Assembly (NCBI RefSeq): GCF_001673535.1
Contig: NZ_LZLY01000056.1
Span: forward strand, 1-64,000
Reading direction: 5' to 3'
DNA length: 64,000 bases
Source: Mycobacterium sp. 1081908.1
GTDB taxonomy: Bacteria; Actinomycetota; Actinomycetes; Mycobacteriales; Mycobacteriaceae
This document shows, piece after piece, positions 37,650 through 46,828 of the stretch (position 1 is the stretch's first letter; each line of letters begins with the position of its first letter). The notes beneath the pieces are model-generated. The model made no database searches and was not told the origin of the DNA. It saw only the letters and a program-made list of their open reading frames with translations. The position numbers were made by a program, and so were the translations under genes.

Positions 37650-39161
37650 TCAAAACGGCGGGGGGTCGTCGTCGTCTTGGGGCGGGGCGGGTCCAAAGTA
37701 ACTTGGGCGTCGGGCTTTTCGGGCCAGACGGGCGTCGCGGTTGTGGCGGCGTTCGGTGGCGACGCGTGCGGCGCGGTCTTGCGCGCGGGTGCGCCGGCGT
37801 TTGGGCATCATGGCGGTGCGCTCGAGGCAGTAGTCGGGCGGCGGGTCGGCCTCGGGTGTGGGCACCCCACCGACCGAATAGCACAAACTCGGGAACAACA
37901 GCGCGCTGCCCGGGGTCGTCACGTAGGTTTGGCCGGCCGGGGAGGTCAGGATCAGGGTGCCATCGGCGAGTTGCTTTTCGGTCCAGCCGAAGAAGGTTTT
38001 GATCAAATGGTGGGTTCTGCAGTAGCACTTGAGGTTTGACGCGTGCGTGCGCCCGCCCTGGCTGTAGGGGATCGTATGATCCAGATCGCAGCCGATGGCC
38101 GGGGCATCGCAGCCCGGCCAACGACACGTCAAATCCCGGCACCGCACGAAGTCGGCCAACGCCTTCGACGGCACATAACCGTCCTCCGGCGGCGCGTCGC
38201 CGGGGTGGATCAACGGCACCCGCTTGGCCGACTTCGCGAGTTCGACCAGCAATTCCGGCGGGATCAGCCCGTCGGCACCCACCTCCGAGGCCGGCGCGCC
38301 GCTGCGCCCATCGAGCGTGTCCTGCTCGGCGATCACATGGATCACCACCGGCGACGCGGCGGGCCTTGTCCCCGCGGCGCAGTCGGGGCGCCCGCAGCGA
38401 CAGCCCAGCCGATCGGCCCCGGCGGCCAGCGCGCCCAGCGCATCGGCGCGGCGCTGCTCTCGGGTGCGCGGGTCGTGTGGGCACACGGTGGCCGCCAACG
38501 CATTCAGCCGCTTGTCCAGGGCGTGGGCATCCGGGGACAACAGGACACCACCGATCTCGGCCCGGCCGTCCTGATCCGGCCCGATCCACACCTCCCGATC
38601 ACGCTGGGCCTTCGCGCGCCGGCGCACCGCATCCACGTCAGCCTTGGCGACAATCTTGTCCACCTGGGCGCTCAGCCGGCCCCGGCTCATCGAGGGCCAG
38701 CGCGCCACATTGGCCGCCAACCGCGCATCCACGGCCGCCAGCACGTCGGGATCCTCGATCAGATCCGTGCGGTACACGATCGTCTGAAACATCCCATAAT
38801 CGATATCCCCGGCGGCAAAGACCTCCGCCACGTTGGGGAGCCGTTCGCGCATCGCCCGCGCATAGCGCACCCGGCTGGCCGCCAGCCCCTGGCCAATCCG
38901 CAACGCCGCACCCACCTCGGCGGCCACCGCCTCCATCGTGTCGATCGCCCAGTCCTCGGTCTCCGAACAGCGCGAAAGCCGGTAGGCGAACAACCGCCCG
39001 ATGCGGTCCAGCTGGGTGGCGGCGGCCCGGTTCTCCGCCCGCGCCGCCGCGCAGATCTCCCCGATCAACGCGGCCGACTCCGCCGTCGTCGACGGATAGC
39101 GCCGCTCGATCATCTCGTCGAACCGGGCCATCACCTCGGCCTGCGCGGTTTCATCGAACAT
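37650..39161 (-). CDS. DUF222 / HNH endonuclease domain protein (13E12 family)
   Basis: A 503-residue member of the mycobacterial 13E12 repeat family. The N-terminal 270 residues are the DUF222 domain (SRVRYARAMRERLP, GDIDYGMFQTIV). The HNH nuclease motif lies at about 365-410: CRWPGCDAPAIGCDLDHTIPY, then SNLKCYCRTHHLIKT (about 20 residues quoted at most per part). ATG 39161 starts the conserved sequence (MFDETAQAEV); TATACT just upstream could be a -10. The basic, proline-rich tail is variable. Members are scattered in mycobacterial genomes, some linked to mobile REP13E12 elements, and this one sits between genes adjacent in M. tuberculosis. Confidence 0.87.
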   Translation of the reverse strand: MFDETAQAEVMARFDEMIERRYPSTTAESAALIGEICAAARAENRAAATQLDRIGRLFAYRLSRCSETEDWAIDTMEAVAAEVGAALRIGQGLAASRVRYARAMRERLPNVAEVFAAGDIDYGMFQTIVYRTDLIEDPDVLAAVDARLAANVARWPSMSRGRLSAQVDKIVAKADVDAVRRRAKAQRDREVWIGPDQDGRAEIGGVLLSPDAHALDKRLNALAATVCPHDPRTREQRRADALGALAAGADRLGCRCGRPDCAAGTRPAASPVVIHVIAEQDTLDGRSGAPASEVGADGLIPPELLVELAKSAKRVPLIHPGDAPPEDGYVPSKALADFVRCRDLTCRWPGCDAPAIGCDLDHTIPYSQGGRTHASNLKCYCRTHHLIKTFFGWTEKQLADGTLILTSPAGQTYVTTPGSALLFPSLCYSVGGVPTPEADPPPDYCLERTAMMPKRRRTRAQDRAARVATERRHNRDARLARKARRPSYFGPAPPQDDDDPPPF

Positions 39162-39201
39162 GTGTTCGAGTATAGCGCGGCCCGGCGACAAACTTTCGCG
39201 A

Positions 39202-40848
39202 CTACAGGGTCTCGTCCAGCTCACCGAGCCGGTCGGTCAGGCGCAGGTTCTCGGCGTAGTCGACCGGGCAAGCGATCAGCGACACCCCGTCGTCCGCCAG
39301 CGCGGCCTTCAGCGTCGGCAACAGCTCGTCGGCGCTGCTGATCCGATACCCCTTGGCGCCGAAGCTTTCCGCATATTTCACGATGTCGGGGTTGCCGAAT
39401 TTCACGTAGTGGTGCTCGCCGAGTTCGAGGTCCATCTTCCACTCGATCAGGCCGTAGCCGCCGTCCTCCCAGATCAGCACGACGAGCGGGATCCGCTCGC
39501 GCACCGCGGTCTCGATCTCCTGGGAGTTCATCAGGAACGCCCCGTCGCCGACGACGGCCAGCACCTTGGAGTCCGGGCGGGCCAACTTGACGCCGAGCGC
39601 CCCGGGCAGCGCAAAGCTCATGGTGGACAGGCCATTTGAGATCAGGCAGGTGTTCCGCTCGTACGTCGGGTAGAGCCGCGCCATCCACATCTTGGTGGCG
39701 CCGGTGTCGACGAGCACCACGTCGCTGCGGCCCAGCGCCTCGCGGGTGTCGGCCACCAACCGCGCGGGCGCCAGCGGGTAGCGCGAATCCTGTTGTCCCC
39801 GAGCGAATTCCTCGGCCAGCAGTCCCGACCCCGGCACGTCGGCGGCGTGCTCGAAGCGGTGACCGGCCAGCGCGTCGGTGAGCGCGTTCAGCGAATCGCT
39901 TATGTCGCCGATGATCCCGACGTCGACCGAGTAGTGCGCGTCGACCTCGGCCGGGAAGCGATGCACGTGGATGATCTTCTTGTCGGCTTGCGGGTTGATC
40001 CGCACGGGATCGAACTCCTGCAGCTCGTAGCCGACGGCGATGACGGCGTCGGCGTTGTCGAACCCGAAGTTGACGTAGTCGTGCCGCATGAACCCCAGCG
40101 TCCCGATGCTGTTGGGGTGGTCGTCGGGCATCACGCCCTTGCCGTGGAACGTGTTGGCCACCTGGATGCCGAACTCCTCGGAGAAGCGGACCAGGGCCTT
40201 GGTCGCGTCGGCGCGCGCGGCGCCGTGCCCGGCCAGCAGCACCGGCCGCTTCGCCTGGCGCAGGATGTCGACGGCGCGCGCGACCTGACGGGGCGCGGGC
40301 GCGTCCGGACGAACGACGTTGCGGGGCAACGGCGCGAGGTCGTAGTCGTCTTCGTCGGCGTCGATGTGCTCGGGCACCGCGAGGTAGACCGCGGCCGGGC
40401 GTTCGGCCTCGGCGACCTTGAACGCCTTGCGGACCATCTCGGGGATCGCGCGGGGGGTCGGGATGCCCGCGGCCCACCGCGTGATCGGGGCGAACATCGA
40501 CACCAGGTCGACGTACTGGTGCGATTCCTTGTATTCGCGGTCCTGGCCCACCTGGGCCGAGATCGCCACCATCGGGGTGCTGTTGGTGGTGGCGTCGGCG
40601 ACGCCGAGTTGCATGTTGATGGCGCCCGGGCCCAGGGTCGCCGACACCACCGCCGCCCGGCCGGTGACGCGGCCGTACATCTCCGCCATGAACGACGCCG
40701 CCTGCTCGTGCCGGGTCAGCACGTACCGGATGCTCGAGGAGGCCAGCGCCTGCACGAACCGGATGTTCTCCTCGCCGGGCACCCCGAACACGACGGAAAC
40801 ACCCTCGTTCTCCAGGCACTTCACGATCAGCTGAGCGGCTTTACTCAT
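39202..40848 (-). CDS. ThDP-dependent enzyme, acetolactate-synthase large-subunit-like
   Basis: A 548-residue enzyme of the thiamine-diphosphate decarboxylase/synthase family. The N-terminal domain has VVFGVPGEENIRFVQAL and the catalytic Glu in TRHEQAASFMAEMYGR (about residue 48). The central FAD/nucleotide-type domain follows, and the C-terminal ThDP/Mg2+ motif begins VVGDGAFLMNSQEIETAV (about 430). WEDGGYGLIEWK resembles the catabolic AlsS type rather than anabolic IlvB. It probably joins two pyruvates to acetolactate, but other keto-acid substrates are possible. Divergent from gabD1 by 79 bases; inserted relative to M. tuberculosis. Confidence 0.82.
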   Translation of the reverse strand: MSKAAQLIVKCLENEGVSVVFGVPGEENIRFVQALASSSIRYVLTRHEQAASFMAEMYGRVTGRAAVVSATLGPGAINMQLGVADATTNSTPMVAISAQVGQDREYKESHQYVDLVSMFAPITRWAAGIPTPRAIPEMVRKAFKVAEAERPAAVYLAVPEHIDADEDDYDLAPLPRNVVRPDAPAPRQVARAVDILRQAKRPVLLAGHGAARADATKALVRFSEEFGIQVANTFHGKGVMPDDHPNSIGTLGFMRHDYVNFGFDNADAVIAVGYELQEFDPVRINPQADKKIIHVHRFPAEVDAHYSVDVGIIGDISDSLNALTDALAGHRFEHAADVPGSGLLAEEFARGQQDSRYPLAPARLVADTREALGRSDVVLVDTGATKMWMARLYPTYERNTCLISNGLSTMSFALPGALGVKLARPDSKVLAVVGDGAFLMNSQEIETAVRERIPLVVLIWEDGGYGLIEWKMDLELGEHHYVKFGNPDIVKYAESFGAKGYRISSADELLPTLKAALADDGVSLIACPVDYAENLRLTDRLGELDETL

Positions 40849-40927
40849 CCGGCACCTCCCTTGGGGGAACGATAGTGGCAGGCTGGTTGTTGGACCTCTT
40901 ACCAACCCCGAAGCGAAGGATCTCAGC

Positions 40928-42304
40928 GTGCCCATCGCCACGATCAACCCGGCTACCGGCGAGACAGTAAAAACCTTCACCCCCGCAACCGACGAGGAAG
41001 TCGACGCCGCCATCGCGCGCGCCTACGCCCGGTTCCAGGACTACCGCCATAACACCACCTTTGCCCAGCGCGCGGAGTGGGCAAACGCCACCGCCGACCT
41101 GCTGGAAAAGGAGGCCGACGACGTCGCGGCGATGATGACCCTCGAGATGGGCAAGACCCTGAAGTCGGCCAAGGCCGAAGCGCTCAAGTGCGCCAAGGGT
41201 TTTCGCTACTACGCCGAGCACGCCGAGCAGCTGCTGGCCGACGAGCCGGCCGACGCGGCGAAGGTCGGCGCGAAGAAGGCCTACATCCGCTACCAACCGC
41301 TCGGCGTGGTGCTGGCCGTCATGCCGTGGAACTTCCCGCTGTGGCAGGCCGTGCGGTTCGCCGCGCCGGCGCTGATGGCCGGCAACGTCGGCATCCTCAA
41401 GCACGCGTCGAACGTGCCGCAGTCGGCGCTGTACCTCGCAGACGTCATCGCCCGCGGCGGCTTCCCGGAGGGCTGTTTCCAGACGCTGCTGGTTCCGTCC
41501 GGCGCCGTCGAGCGCATCCTGCGCGACCCCCGCGTCGCGGCGGCCACCCTGACCGGCAGCGAGCCGGCCGGCCAATCGGTGGGCGCGATCGCCGGCGACG
41601 AGATCAAGCCCACGGTGCTCGAGCTCGGCGGCAGCGACCCGTTCATCGTGATGCCGTCGGCGGACCTCGACGAGGCCGTCAAGACGGCGGTCACCGCGCG
41701 GGTGCAGAACAACGGCCAGTCCTGCATCGCCGCCAAGCGGTTCATCGTGCACACCGACATCTACGAGACCTTCGTCGACAAGTTCGTCGAAAAGATGGAA
41801 GCCCTGAAGGTCGGCGACCCGACCGACCCGGACACTGACGTGGGCCCGCTGGCCACCGAGTCGGGCCGCGACGAGATCGCCAAGCAGGTCGAGGACGCGG
41901 CCGCGGCCGGGGCGGTGATCCGCTGCGGCGGAAAGACTCCCGACCGCCCGGGCTGGTTCTACCCGCCGACGGTGGTCACCGAGATCACCAAGGACATGGC
42001 GCTCTACACCGAGGAGGTGTTCGGCCCGGTCGCCTCCATGTACCGCGCAAAGGACATCGACGAGGCCATCGAGATCGCCAACGCCACCACCTTCGGGCTG
42101 GGGTCCAACGCCTGGACCAACGACGAGGCCGAGCAGCAGCGCTTCATCGACGACATCGAGGCCGGCCAGGTGTTCGTCAACGGGATGACCGTGTCCTACC
42201 CCGAGCTGGGGTTCGGCGGCGTCAAGCGGTCGGGCTACGGGCGCGAGCTCGCGGGCCTCGGGATCCGCGAGTTCTGCAACGCCAAGACGGTCTGGGTCGG
42301 GTAG
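40928..42304 (+). CDS. gabD1: Succinate-semialdehyde dehydrogenase GabD1
   Basis: NAD(P)-dependent oxidation of succinic semialdehyde to succinate; 458 residues, GTG start. Aldehyde dehydrogenase motifs: VMPWNFPLWQAVRF near 128, LTGSEPAGQSVG near 205, catalytic Glu in VLELGGSDPF near 230, and catalytic Cys in NNGQSCIAAKRF near 264. The C-terminal PELGFGGVKRSGYGREL is typical. Orthologous to Rv0234c. In mycobacteria it acts with the alpha-ketoglutarate decarboxylase route to complete the TCA cycle. It ends two bases before the convergent R2lox stop. Confidence 0.93.
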   Translation: MPIATINPATGETVKTFTPATDEEVDAAIARAYARFQDYRHNTTFAQRAEWANATADLLEKEADDVAAMMTLEMGKTLKSAKAEALKCAKGFRYYAEHAEQLLADEPADAAKVGAKKAYIRYQPLGVVLAVMPWNFPLWQAVRFAAPALMAGNVGILKHASNVPQSALYLADVIARGGFPEGCFQTLLVPSGAVERILRDPRVAAATLTGSEPAGQSVGAIAGDEIKPTVLELGGSDPFIVMPSADLDEAVKTAVTARVQNNGQSCIAAKRFIVHTDIYETFVDKFVEKMEALKVGDPTDPDTDVGPLATESGRDEIAKQVEDAAAAGAVIRCGGKTPDRPGWFYPPTVVTEITKDMALYTEEVFGPVASMYRAKDIDEAIEIANATTFGLGSNAWTNDEAEQQRFIDDIEAGQVFVNGMTVSYPELGFGGVKRSGYGRELAGLGIREFCNAKTVWVG

Positions 42305-42306
42305 GC

Positions 42307-43248
42307 CTAGGCCGACGCGCCCGCCAGCGCCCGCTCGTCCTCGTCGGCGAAGGTGTCCTCCAGCTGCACCGGCGAGTAGTCGAGGTCGATCTCGGCGACC
42401 GGGCGGCCCCGCGCGCTGTTGATCGTGCCGAACCGCCGCATGCCCTTGTCGGCGGCGTAGGCCATGAACTCGTCCACCGAAAGGCCGAAGGGCATCGGGT
42501 CGTACAGCGAGAAGCCCTCTTCGATGAGGCGCAGCCCGAGCGGCATCAGCTCGTTCATGCGCGTCTCGAAGACGTCCCAATTGGCGTCGTCAGCGGCGAC
42601 GTGGCGCCGGCAGGTGAAGGTGCCCCACGCCATGTGGCGTCGTTCGTCGTCGCCGATGCGCCGGACCAATTCCTGCATGCCGGGCAGGATGCCGCGCTCG
42701 ACGCAGATCTTGTGCCAGCCGAAGTACCCGGTCAGCGCCAGCATGCCCTCGACCATGTGGTTGTAGGTGACGGACGCCCGGACCTGGGCGGCCGGGGACG
42801 GGTCGCTCGACAGGGCGTTGAGGCAGGCCGGCAACTCCTCGTAGAAGATCGTTCGGTACGTGGGGATGTCGTCGAGGTAGGCGTGCAGGTCGGCGGCGAT
42901 GCCGACGGCGTCGAGCCACATGCGGAACACCTGCACGTGCTTGGCTTCCTCGAACGCGAACTGCGTCAGGTACATCTCGTCGCCGAGGCGGCCTTCGGCG
43001 CGCATCGCGGCCATGAACGGCTGGATGTCCTCGGTCACCGCCTCCTCCCCGGCGATGAACTCGGCGCAGAGCCGGGTGGCGTAGTGGCGTTCGTCCTCCG
43101 TCAGTTGCTCCCAGTCCGCGCGGTCGCGCGAGAAGTCGATGTCGGCGGGATTCCAGAACTTCGCGTTGCCGCCGGCGAAGAGCCGCAGCGGCAGGCTGTC
43201 CCAGTTGAGTCCGCCCGCGACCATCGAGCCCGAGTGTGTGCGTGTCAT
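42307..43248 (-). CDS. nrdB: R2-like ligand-binding oxidase (R2lox, Mn/Fe)
   Basis: A 313-residue ferritin-like protein often misnamed NrdB but belonging to the R2lox group with a Mn/Fe centre (Rv0233). Every metal ligand is present at the published numbering: Glu68, Glu101, His104, Glu167, Glu202 and His205. Val71 and Tyr162, which form the unusual ether crosslink, are also kept. It is thought to oxidise a bound fatty-acid-like ligand; the true substrate is unknown. It overlaps the upstream TetR gene by four bases, so the pair is co-translated. Confidence 0.93.
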   Translation of the reverse strand: MTRTHSGSMVAGGLNWDSLPLRLFAGGNAKFWNPADIDFSRDRADWEQLTEDERHYATRLCAEFIAGEEAVTEDIQPFMAAMRAEGRLGDEMYLTQFAFEEAKHVQVFRMWLDAVGIAADLHAYLDDIPTYRTIFYEELPACLNALSSDPSPAAQVRASVTYNHMVEGMLALTGYFGWHKICVERGILPGMQELVRRIGDDERRHMAWGTFTCRRHVAADDANWDVFETRMNELMPLGLRLIEEGFSLYDPMPFGLSVDEFMAYAADKGMRRFGTINSARGRPVAEIDLDYSPVQLEDTFADEDERALAGASA

Positions 43249-43931
43249 GTGACCTCCTCAGATCGTTTCGGCTCGGGGGCGACGGCCGCGTTCGCCGAGA
43301 ACGCCGCCGCCAGGACCGCGACCAGCCGGCGCACCGCCAGCGCGGGCTGCTCCGGCGTGGGCTCGTCGAGCCCGAGAACCGGGTCCAGGCCGCGCATGTA
43401 GGGGGCCAGCGCCAGGTGCGGAAAGATCAAGAGCAGCAACGACAACAGCGCGTCGGTGTCCGAATCGGCGCGCAGGTCGCCGCGCCGCTGCGCGTCGCGG
43501 ACCAGTGGCCGCATCACTTCCAGGTAGTGACGGTGAATGACGTTCTGCACGCTGACGCGGGCCTCGGTGTCGACTTCGAGAGTGGCCGCGGCGTGCAGCG
43601 CGCGTTCGTGCGGATGGTCGGCGAAGTAGGCGACCCACGCGTCGAGCCAGTCGGTCAGGAAGTCGAAGAAGGGCCGGCTCGGGTCCAGCTCGCGGATGCG
43701 GTCCTCCATGTAGGCGCGCACCCGTTGGCTGGCGACGTCGGCGACGAACGCGTAGAGGTCGCGTTTGTCCGCGAAGTACTGGAACAGGCTGCCCTTGGCG
43801 ACCCCGGCGCGCCGCGCGATGACGTTGAGGCTGCCGCGGGAGAACCCGTGCGCCCCGAACTCGTCTTCCGCGGCTTCGATGATCGCGGCGCGGCGGGCGG
43901 GGTCCACGCGCGCCCATGTCACCGTCGGCAT
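43245..43931 (-). CDS. TetR-family regulator, Rv0232 type
   Basis: A 228-residue regulator. The helix-turn-helix is [20 protein letters not shown] followed by [17 protein letters not shown] (residues about 14-63). The ligand domain ends in a hydrophobic stretch ([18 protein letters not shown]) that may line a lipid-binding pocket. It overlaps nrdB/R2lox (ATGA) and follows fadE4 by 76 bases. Two perfect palindromes lie in that gap, strong candidates for its own operators. Corresponds to Rv0232. Confidence 0.9.
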   Translation of the reverse strand: MPTVTWARVDPARRAAIIEAAEDEFGAHGFSRGSLNVIARRAGVAKGSLFQYFADKRDLYAFVADVASQRVRAYMEDRIRELDPSRPFFDFLTDWLDAWVAYFADHPHERALHAAATLEVDTEARVSVQNVIHRHYLEVMRPLVRDAQRRGDLRADSDTDALLSLLLLIFPHLALAPYMRGLDPVLGLDEPTPEQPALAVRRLVAVLAAAFSANAAVAPEPKRSEEVT

Positions 43932-43949
43932 TGCGGCCTCCTAGCGTCG

Positions 43950-43964
43950 ATGACCACTGGTCAT
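43950..43964. promoter_or_regulatory. Palindrome 1 upstream of TetR-R2lox
   Basis: ATGACCA-C-TGGTCAT is a perfect 15-base palindrome, 19 bases upstream of the TetR start codon. The TGACCA/TGGTCA half-sites are typical of TetR-type operators. Confidence 0.6.
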
Positions 43965-43970
43965 TCTACG

Positions 43971-43984
43971 GTGAGCTAGCTCAC
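43971..43984. promoter_or_regulatory. Palindrome 2 upstream of TetR-R2lox
   Basis: GTGAGCTAGCTCAC is a perfect 14-base palindrome six bases beyond palindrome 1. The arrangement suggests a second operator or paired binding sites; the half-sites differ from those of palindrome 1, so a second protein could bind here. Confidence 0.5.
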
Positions 43985-44007
43985 AGTCAAGGCTCGGGGC
44001 CGCGGAC

Positions 44008-45705
44008 CTACGGCCGCATCTGGTAGGCGCCGCTGAGCGGAAGGACGTGTTCCTTCCAGATCTGGTCGTAGCGCGCGGGGTCGTGCACCGGGCGACGGAT
44101 CATCCGCATCGCGAACCGGGCCTGTTCGTCGGTCGTCGCCGGCTTGTCGCCGAGTTCCACGGCGTAGCCGTTGAAGTCGCGCACCAGCACGGCGAAGATC
44201 TCGTCGATCACGGCGTCGTCCATCCCGGACAGCGGGGCCTCTTCCAGGATGAGCTGGGCGTAGGGCACCGTGGCGAACAGCTGGCCCACGCCGAAGGCGA
44301 AGTCAATGTCCTTCTGCTGCACGGCATCCGGTGTGGCGCTGGCCAGCATCTCGGCGAGCACGTCGACCTGCTCGCGCAGCAGCGCGACGTTGGGCAGGTG
44401 CCGGAAGGCGTCGAACGGGGTGCGCCAGTCTCCGAACCGCACCTTGCCCAGGCCGCCGGTCGGCCCCTGGGCGAACAGGAACGTGTCGTCGGCGGCGTCG
44501 TCGCGGCGGGATATCACGGGCAGGTCGGCGTTCGGGGCGAACAGGAAGTTCGGCATGAACTTGGCGAGCAGCCCGATGTTGATGTGGACCGTGCCCTCCA
44601 GGCGGGGCAGCAGGCCGATCTCGCGGGTGACGGCCTCGAAAAAGGTGTCCTTCTCAACGCCTTTGGCGGCGATGACGTCCCACATCGCGGTGATGACGCG
44701 CTCCCCCTCGCTGGTGATCTTCGCCTTGGTGAGCGGGCTGTAGAGCAGGTAGCGGCGGTCGGCCGCCGACGCGCTGCGCATGTAGTCGCAGGCGCGGGTG
44801 GCGACGAGCTTCATCGCGATCAGCCGCAGGTAGGCGTCGGTGAGCAGCCGCCGCACGTGGGTGAAGTCGGTGACGACGGTGCCGTACAGGACCCGGTTGG
44901 ACGCGTGGGTGACCGCCTCGTACATGGCGTGGGTGCACATGCCGATGGCGCCCCAGCCCAGGTTGTACTTGCAGACGTTGACGGTGTTCAGGGCGGCGTG
45001 GAAGGCGTCCGGGCCGCGGTGCAACATGTCCGCCTCGGTGACGGGGTAGTCGCGCAGCGCGTAGTTCGCGACGAAGTTCTGCGAGTTCACCACGTTCTTG
45101 ATGAGCTCGTACCGGTCGTGCTGGGAGTCGGCGGCGAAGAACACGTACTCGTCGGTGCCGGCGATCTTGCCGAACGTGGAGACCATCCGCGCCACATTGG
45201 CGTTGCCGATGTAGTACTTCTCGCCGCTGGCCGTCCAGCCGTGTTCCGACGGCGTCAGGATCATGTCGGTCTGGTAGACGTCGGCGCCGTGGGTGCGCTC
45301 GGACAGCCCGAAGGCGAACACCTCGCCGGTCTCCAGCTGGGCGGCGGCCTTGCGCTTCGCGTCCTCGTTGTCGCTCATCCAGATCGGCCCCAGGCCCAGG
45401 GCGGTGACCTGGAACGGGTACCAGTAGCTCAGCCCGTAAAAGCCCACGATCTCGGCGAATTCGCTGATCCGGTAGGTGTCCCAGCGGCAGTCGTCCGCCC
45501 CGTATGCGGACGGAGTCAGCAGCGAGGCGAAGATGCGCTCGCGCCCGACGTGATCCAGAAAGTCGGAATACCAGACCCGGTTGTGGTCGTCGGCCTTCAG
45601 CCGCGCCTTGCCGCGGGACTCGAAGAAGTCGACCGTCGCGGCCATGATCTCCCCCGAGCGGCGGTCCGGATACCGGCGTTGCAGGCGGTTGGGATTGAGC
45701 AACAT
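44008..45705 (-). CDS. fadE4: Acyl-CoA dehydrogenase FadE4
   Basis: A 565-residue acyl-CoA dehydrogenase-like flavoprotein. Recognisable are FAFGLSERTHGADVYQTDM (about residue 130; the usual ACAD FAD-contact region) and KYYIGNANVARM near 165. The N-terminus and C-terminal half diverge from typical ACADs, as in the long FadE4/FadE5-like groups; at the usual catalytic place EGTVHINIGLLAKF supplies a Glu. ATG 45705 is chosen (MLLNPNRLQRRY); the frame stays open far upstream, but that is a shadow of the exporter gene. Orthologous to Rv0231. Followed by the TetR and R2lox genes, which suggests a shared lipid-related function. Confidence 0.87.
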   Translation of the reverse strand: MLLNPNRLQRRYPDRRSGEIMAATVDFFESRGKARLKADDHNRVWYSDFLDHVGRERIFASLLTPSAYGADDCRWDTYRISEFAEIVGFYGLSYWYPFQVTALGLGPIWMSDNEDAKRKAAAQLETGEVFAFGLSERTHGADVYQTDMILTPSEHGWTASGEKYYIGNANVARMVSTFGKIAGTDEYVFFAADSQHDRYELIKNVVNSQNFVANYALRDYPVTEADMLHRGPDAFHAALNTVNVCKYNLGWGAIGMCTHAMYEAVTHASNRVLYGTVVTDFTHVRRLLTDAYLRLIAMKLVATRACDYMRSASAADRRYLLYSPLTKAKITSEGERVITAMWDVIAAKGVEKDTFFEAVTREIGLLPRLEGTVHINIGLLAKFMPNFLFAPNADLPVISRRDDAADDTFLFAQGPTGGLGKVRFGDWRTPFDAFRHLPNVALLREQVDVLAEMLASATPDAVQQKDIDFAFGVGQLFATVPYAQLILEEAPLSGMDDAVIDEIFAVLVRDFNGYAVELGDKPATTDEQARFAMRMIRRPVHDPARYDQIWKEHVLPLSGAYQMRP

Positions 45706-45755
45706 CGCATGACTCCCAGGGTTGCGATCAGAACGAGGGTGACGGTACGCCATTG

Positions 45756-46697
45756 CTAGCGGATCGAGGAAGCTCTCGCCGGTTGCTGCCGGGTGGTGAG
45801 TATCGCGAGGCTGGCCGGCACGATCAGCAACCCGAGCAGCAGCGCGGGCCAGCTCACCGCTTGACCGGCCGCCATCTCGACGAACAGCGCGATGGCCGGT
45901 ATCAATGCCAGCGCCCCGGTCACCAAAACCGGCGCCAGCTGCTGAATTGCGTACTGGATCAAGAAGAATGGCACCACCAAGGACGCGAACGCGGCCGCGA
46001 TCGAGACGCCCAACGGCAGCGCGGGCGCGGCGAGCGGTCCGCCCGGGACCAGGATCAGCAGGGCCGCGGCGGCCACCACCAGCGTCGCGTAATAGCGGTG
46101 CGCCATCACCTGCCAGACACCGACCCCGGCGGCGCCCAGACCGCGGGAAACGATGGCCACCCCGCCGGCGGCGGCGCCGTCGACGACGCCCAGCGCCGCC
46201 GCGACCAGCAACGCCGCGATGCCGCCGGGATCCGACCCCGCGAGCGCGGCCACCAGCGCTGCGCCCAGCGCGACCAGCAGGCAGACGGCCAGCCATTGGG
46301 CGCGGCCCGGGCGCGTCGGGGCGTGGCCGCGGCGGGCCTGACGGGCCGACCAGGCCGTCACCGCCAGGGGGGCGAACGAGGCCCCCAGGGTGAAGACGAC
46401 GACCGCGCTGTAGACGGCCAGCCCCAGGAAGAAGGAGACGAACGTGACCGCGGTCCACAGGTTCAGCCAGGCGAAGCTTCGGGTGGCGGGCACCCGCGCC
46501 GCCGGGTTGCGGCGGGCCGCAACGGCTCCCAGCACGGTCGAGCCGGCCGCGGCGATCGCCAGGATCAGCAGGCTGTCCGCCACGTTGATCATGGACAACC
46601 CCAGCAGGGCGGTGATCACCGCGTGCAGGCCGTTGCCGGTGATCAGGGCGAGCCAGGGCATCAGATCACCCCGCCGGTCGCCGAAAGCATGGCTCAA
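45756..46697 (-). CDS. DMT-superfamily (EamA-like) transporter
   Basis: A 313-residue membrane protein with about ten hydrophobic segments in two similar halves, the layout of drug/metabolite transporters that export small molecules. It is rich in Ala, Leu and Val with few charges, and the C-terminus is basic (TTRQQPARASSIR). The first ATG is annotated; ATG at 46661 (MPWLALITG) would place the start at the first membrane segment. Divergent from the alpha-oxoamine synthase operon with 138 bases between, so it may export that pathway's product. It is 50 bases upstream of fadE4 on the same strand. Confidence 0.78.
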   Translation of the reverse strand: MSHAFGDRRGDLMPWLALITGNGLHAVITALLGLSMINVADSLLILAIAAAGSTVLGAVAARRNPAARVPATRSFAWLNLWTAVTFVSFFLGLAVYSAVVVFTLGASFAPLAVTAWSARQARRGHAPTRPGRAQWLAVCLLVALGAALVAALAGSDPGGIAALLVAAALGVVDGAAAGGVAIVSRGLGAAGVGVWQVMAHRYYATLVVAAAALLILVPGGPLAAPALPLGVSIAAAFASLVVPFFLIQYAIQQLAPVLVTGALALIPAIALFVEMAAGQAVSWPALLLGLLIVPASLAILTTRQQPARASSIR

Positions 46698-46748
46698 CAG
46701 TGCCGGCGAAACGCGGCGATGTCTGTCGACTGTCCGGCCAATCCCGTG

Positions 46749-46764
46749 TCCCCCGATCGGGGGA
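46749..46764. promoter_or_regulatory. 16-bp perfect palindrome between exporter and biosynthetic operon
   Basis: TCCCCCGATCGGGGGA reads the same on both strands. It lies 51 bases before the exporter start and 71 bases before the oxoamine synthase start, so it may be an operator controlling both. It has no T-tract and no gap in the dyad. Confidence 0.5.
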
Positions 46765-46822
46765 ACGACGGTTCATCCCGTCCGCGATCCGATCGGTGGA
46801 GGGCCGGGCGCGCGGATCTTTC

Positions 46823-46828
46823 TACGGT
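46823..46828 (+). promoter_or_regulatory. Candidate -10 element, leaderless start of biosynthetic operon
   Basis: TACGGT fits the mycobacterial TANNNT -10 and ends seven bases before ATG 46836. There is no ribosome binding site. Transcription would begin at or next to the start codon, giving a leaderless message, which is common in mycobacteria. Confidence 0.45.

Noticed and set aside
37650-39161. DUF222-HNH gene as part of a complete REP13E12 element or prophage
   Set aside because: No integrase, terminal repeats or phage genes are adjacent; only the single gene is supported.
45706-46458. 250-codon N-terminal extension of fadE4
   Set aside because: It runs over the DMT transporter in another frame and is Gly/Arg-rich; FadE4 starts naturally at 45705.
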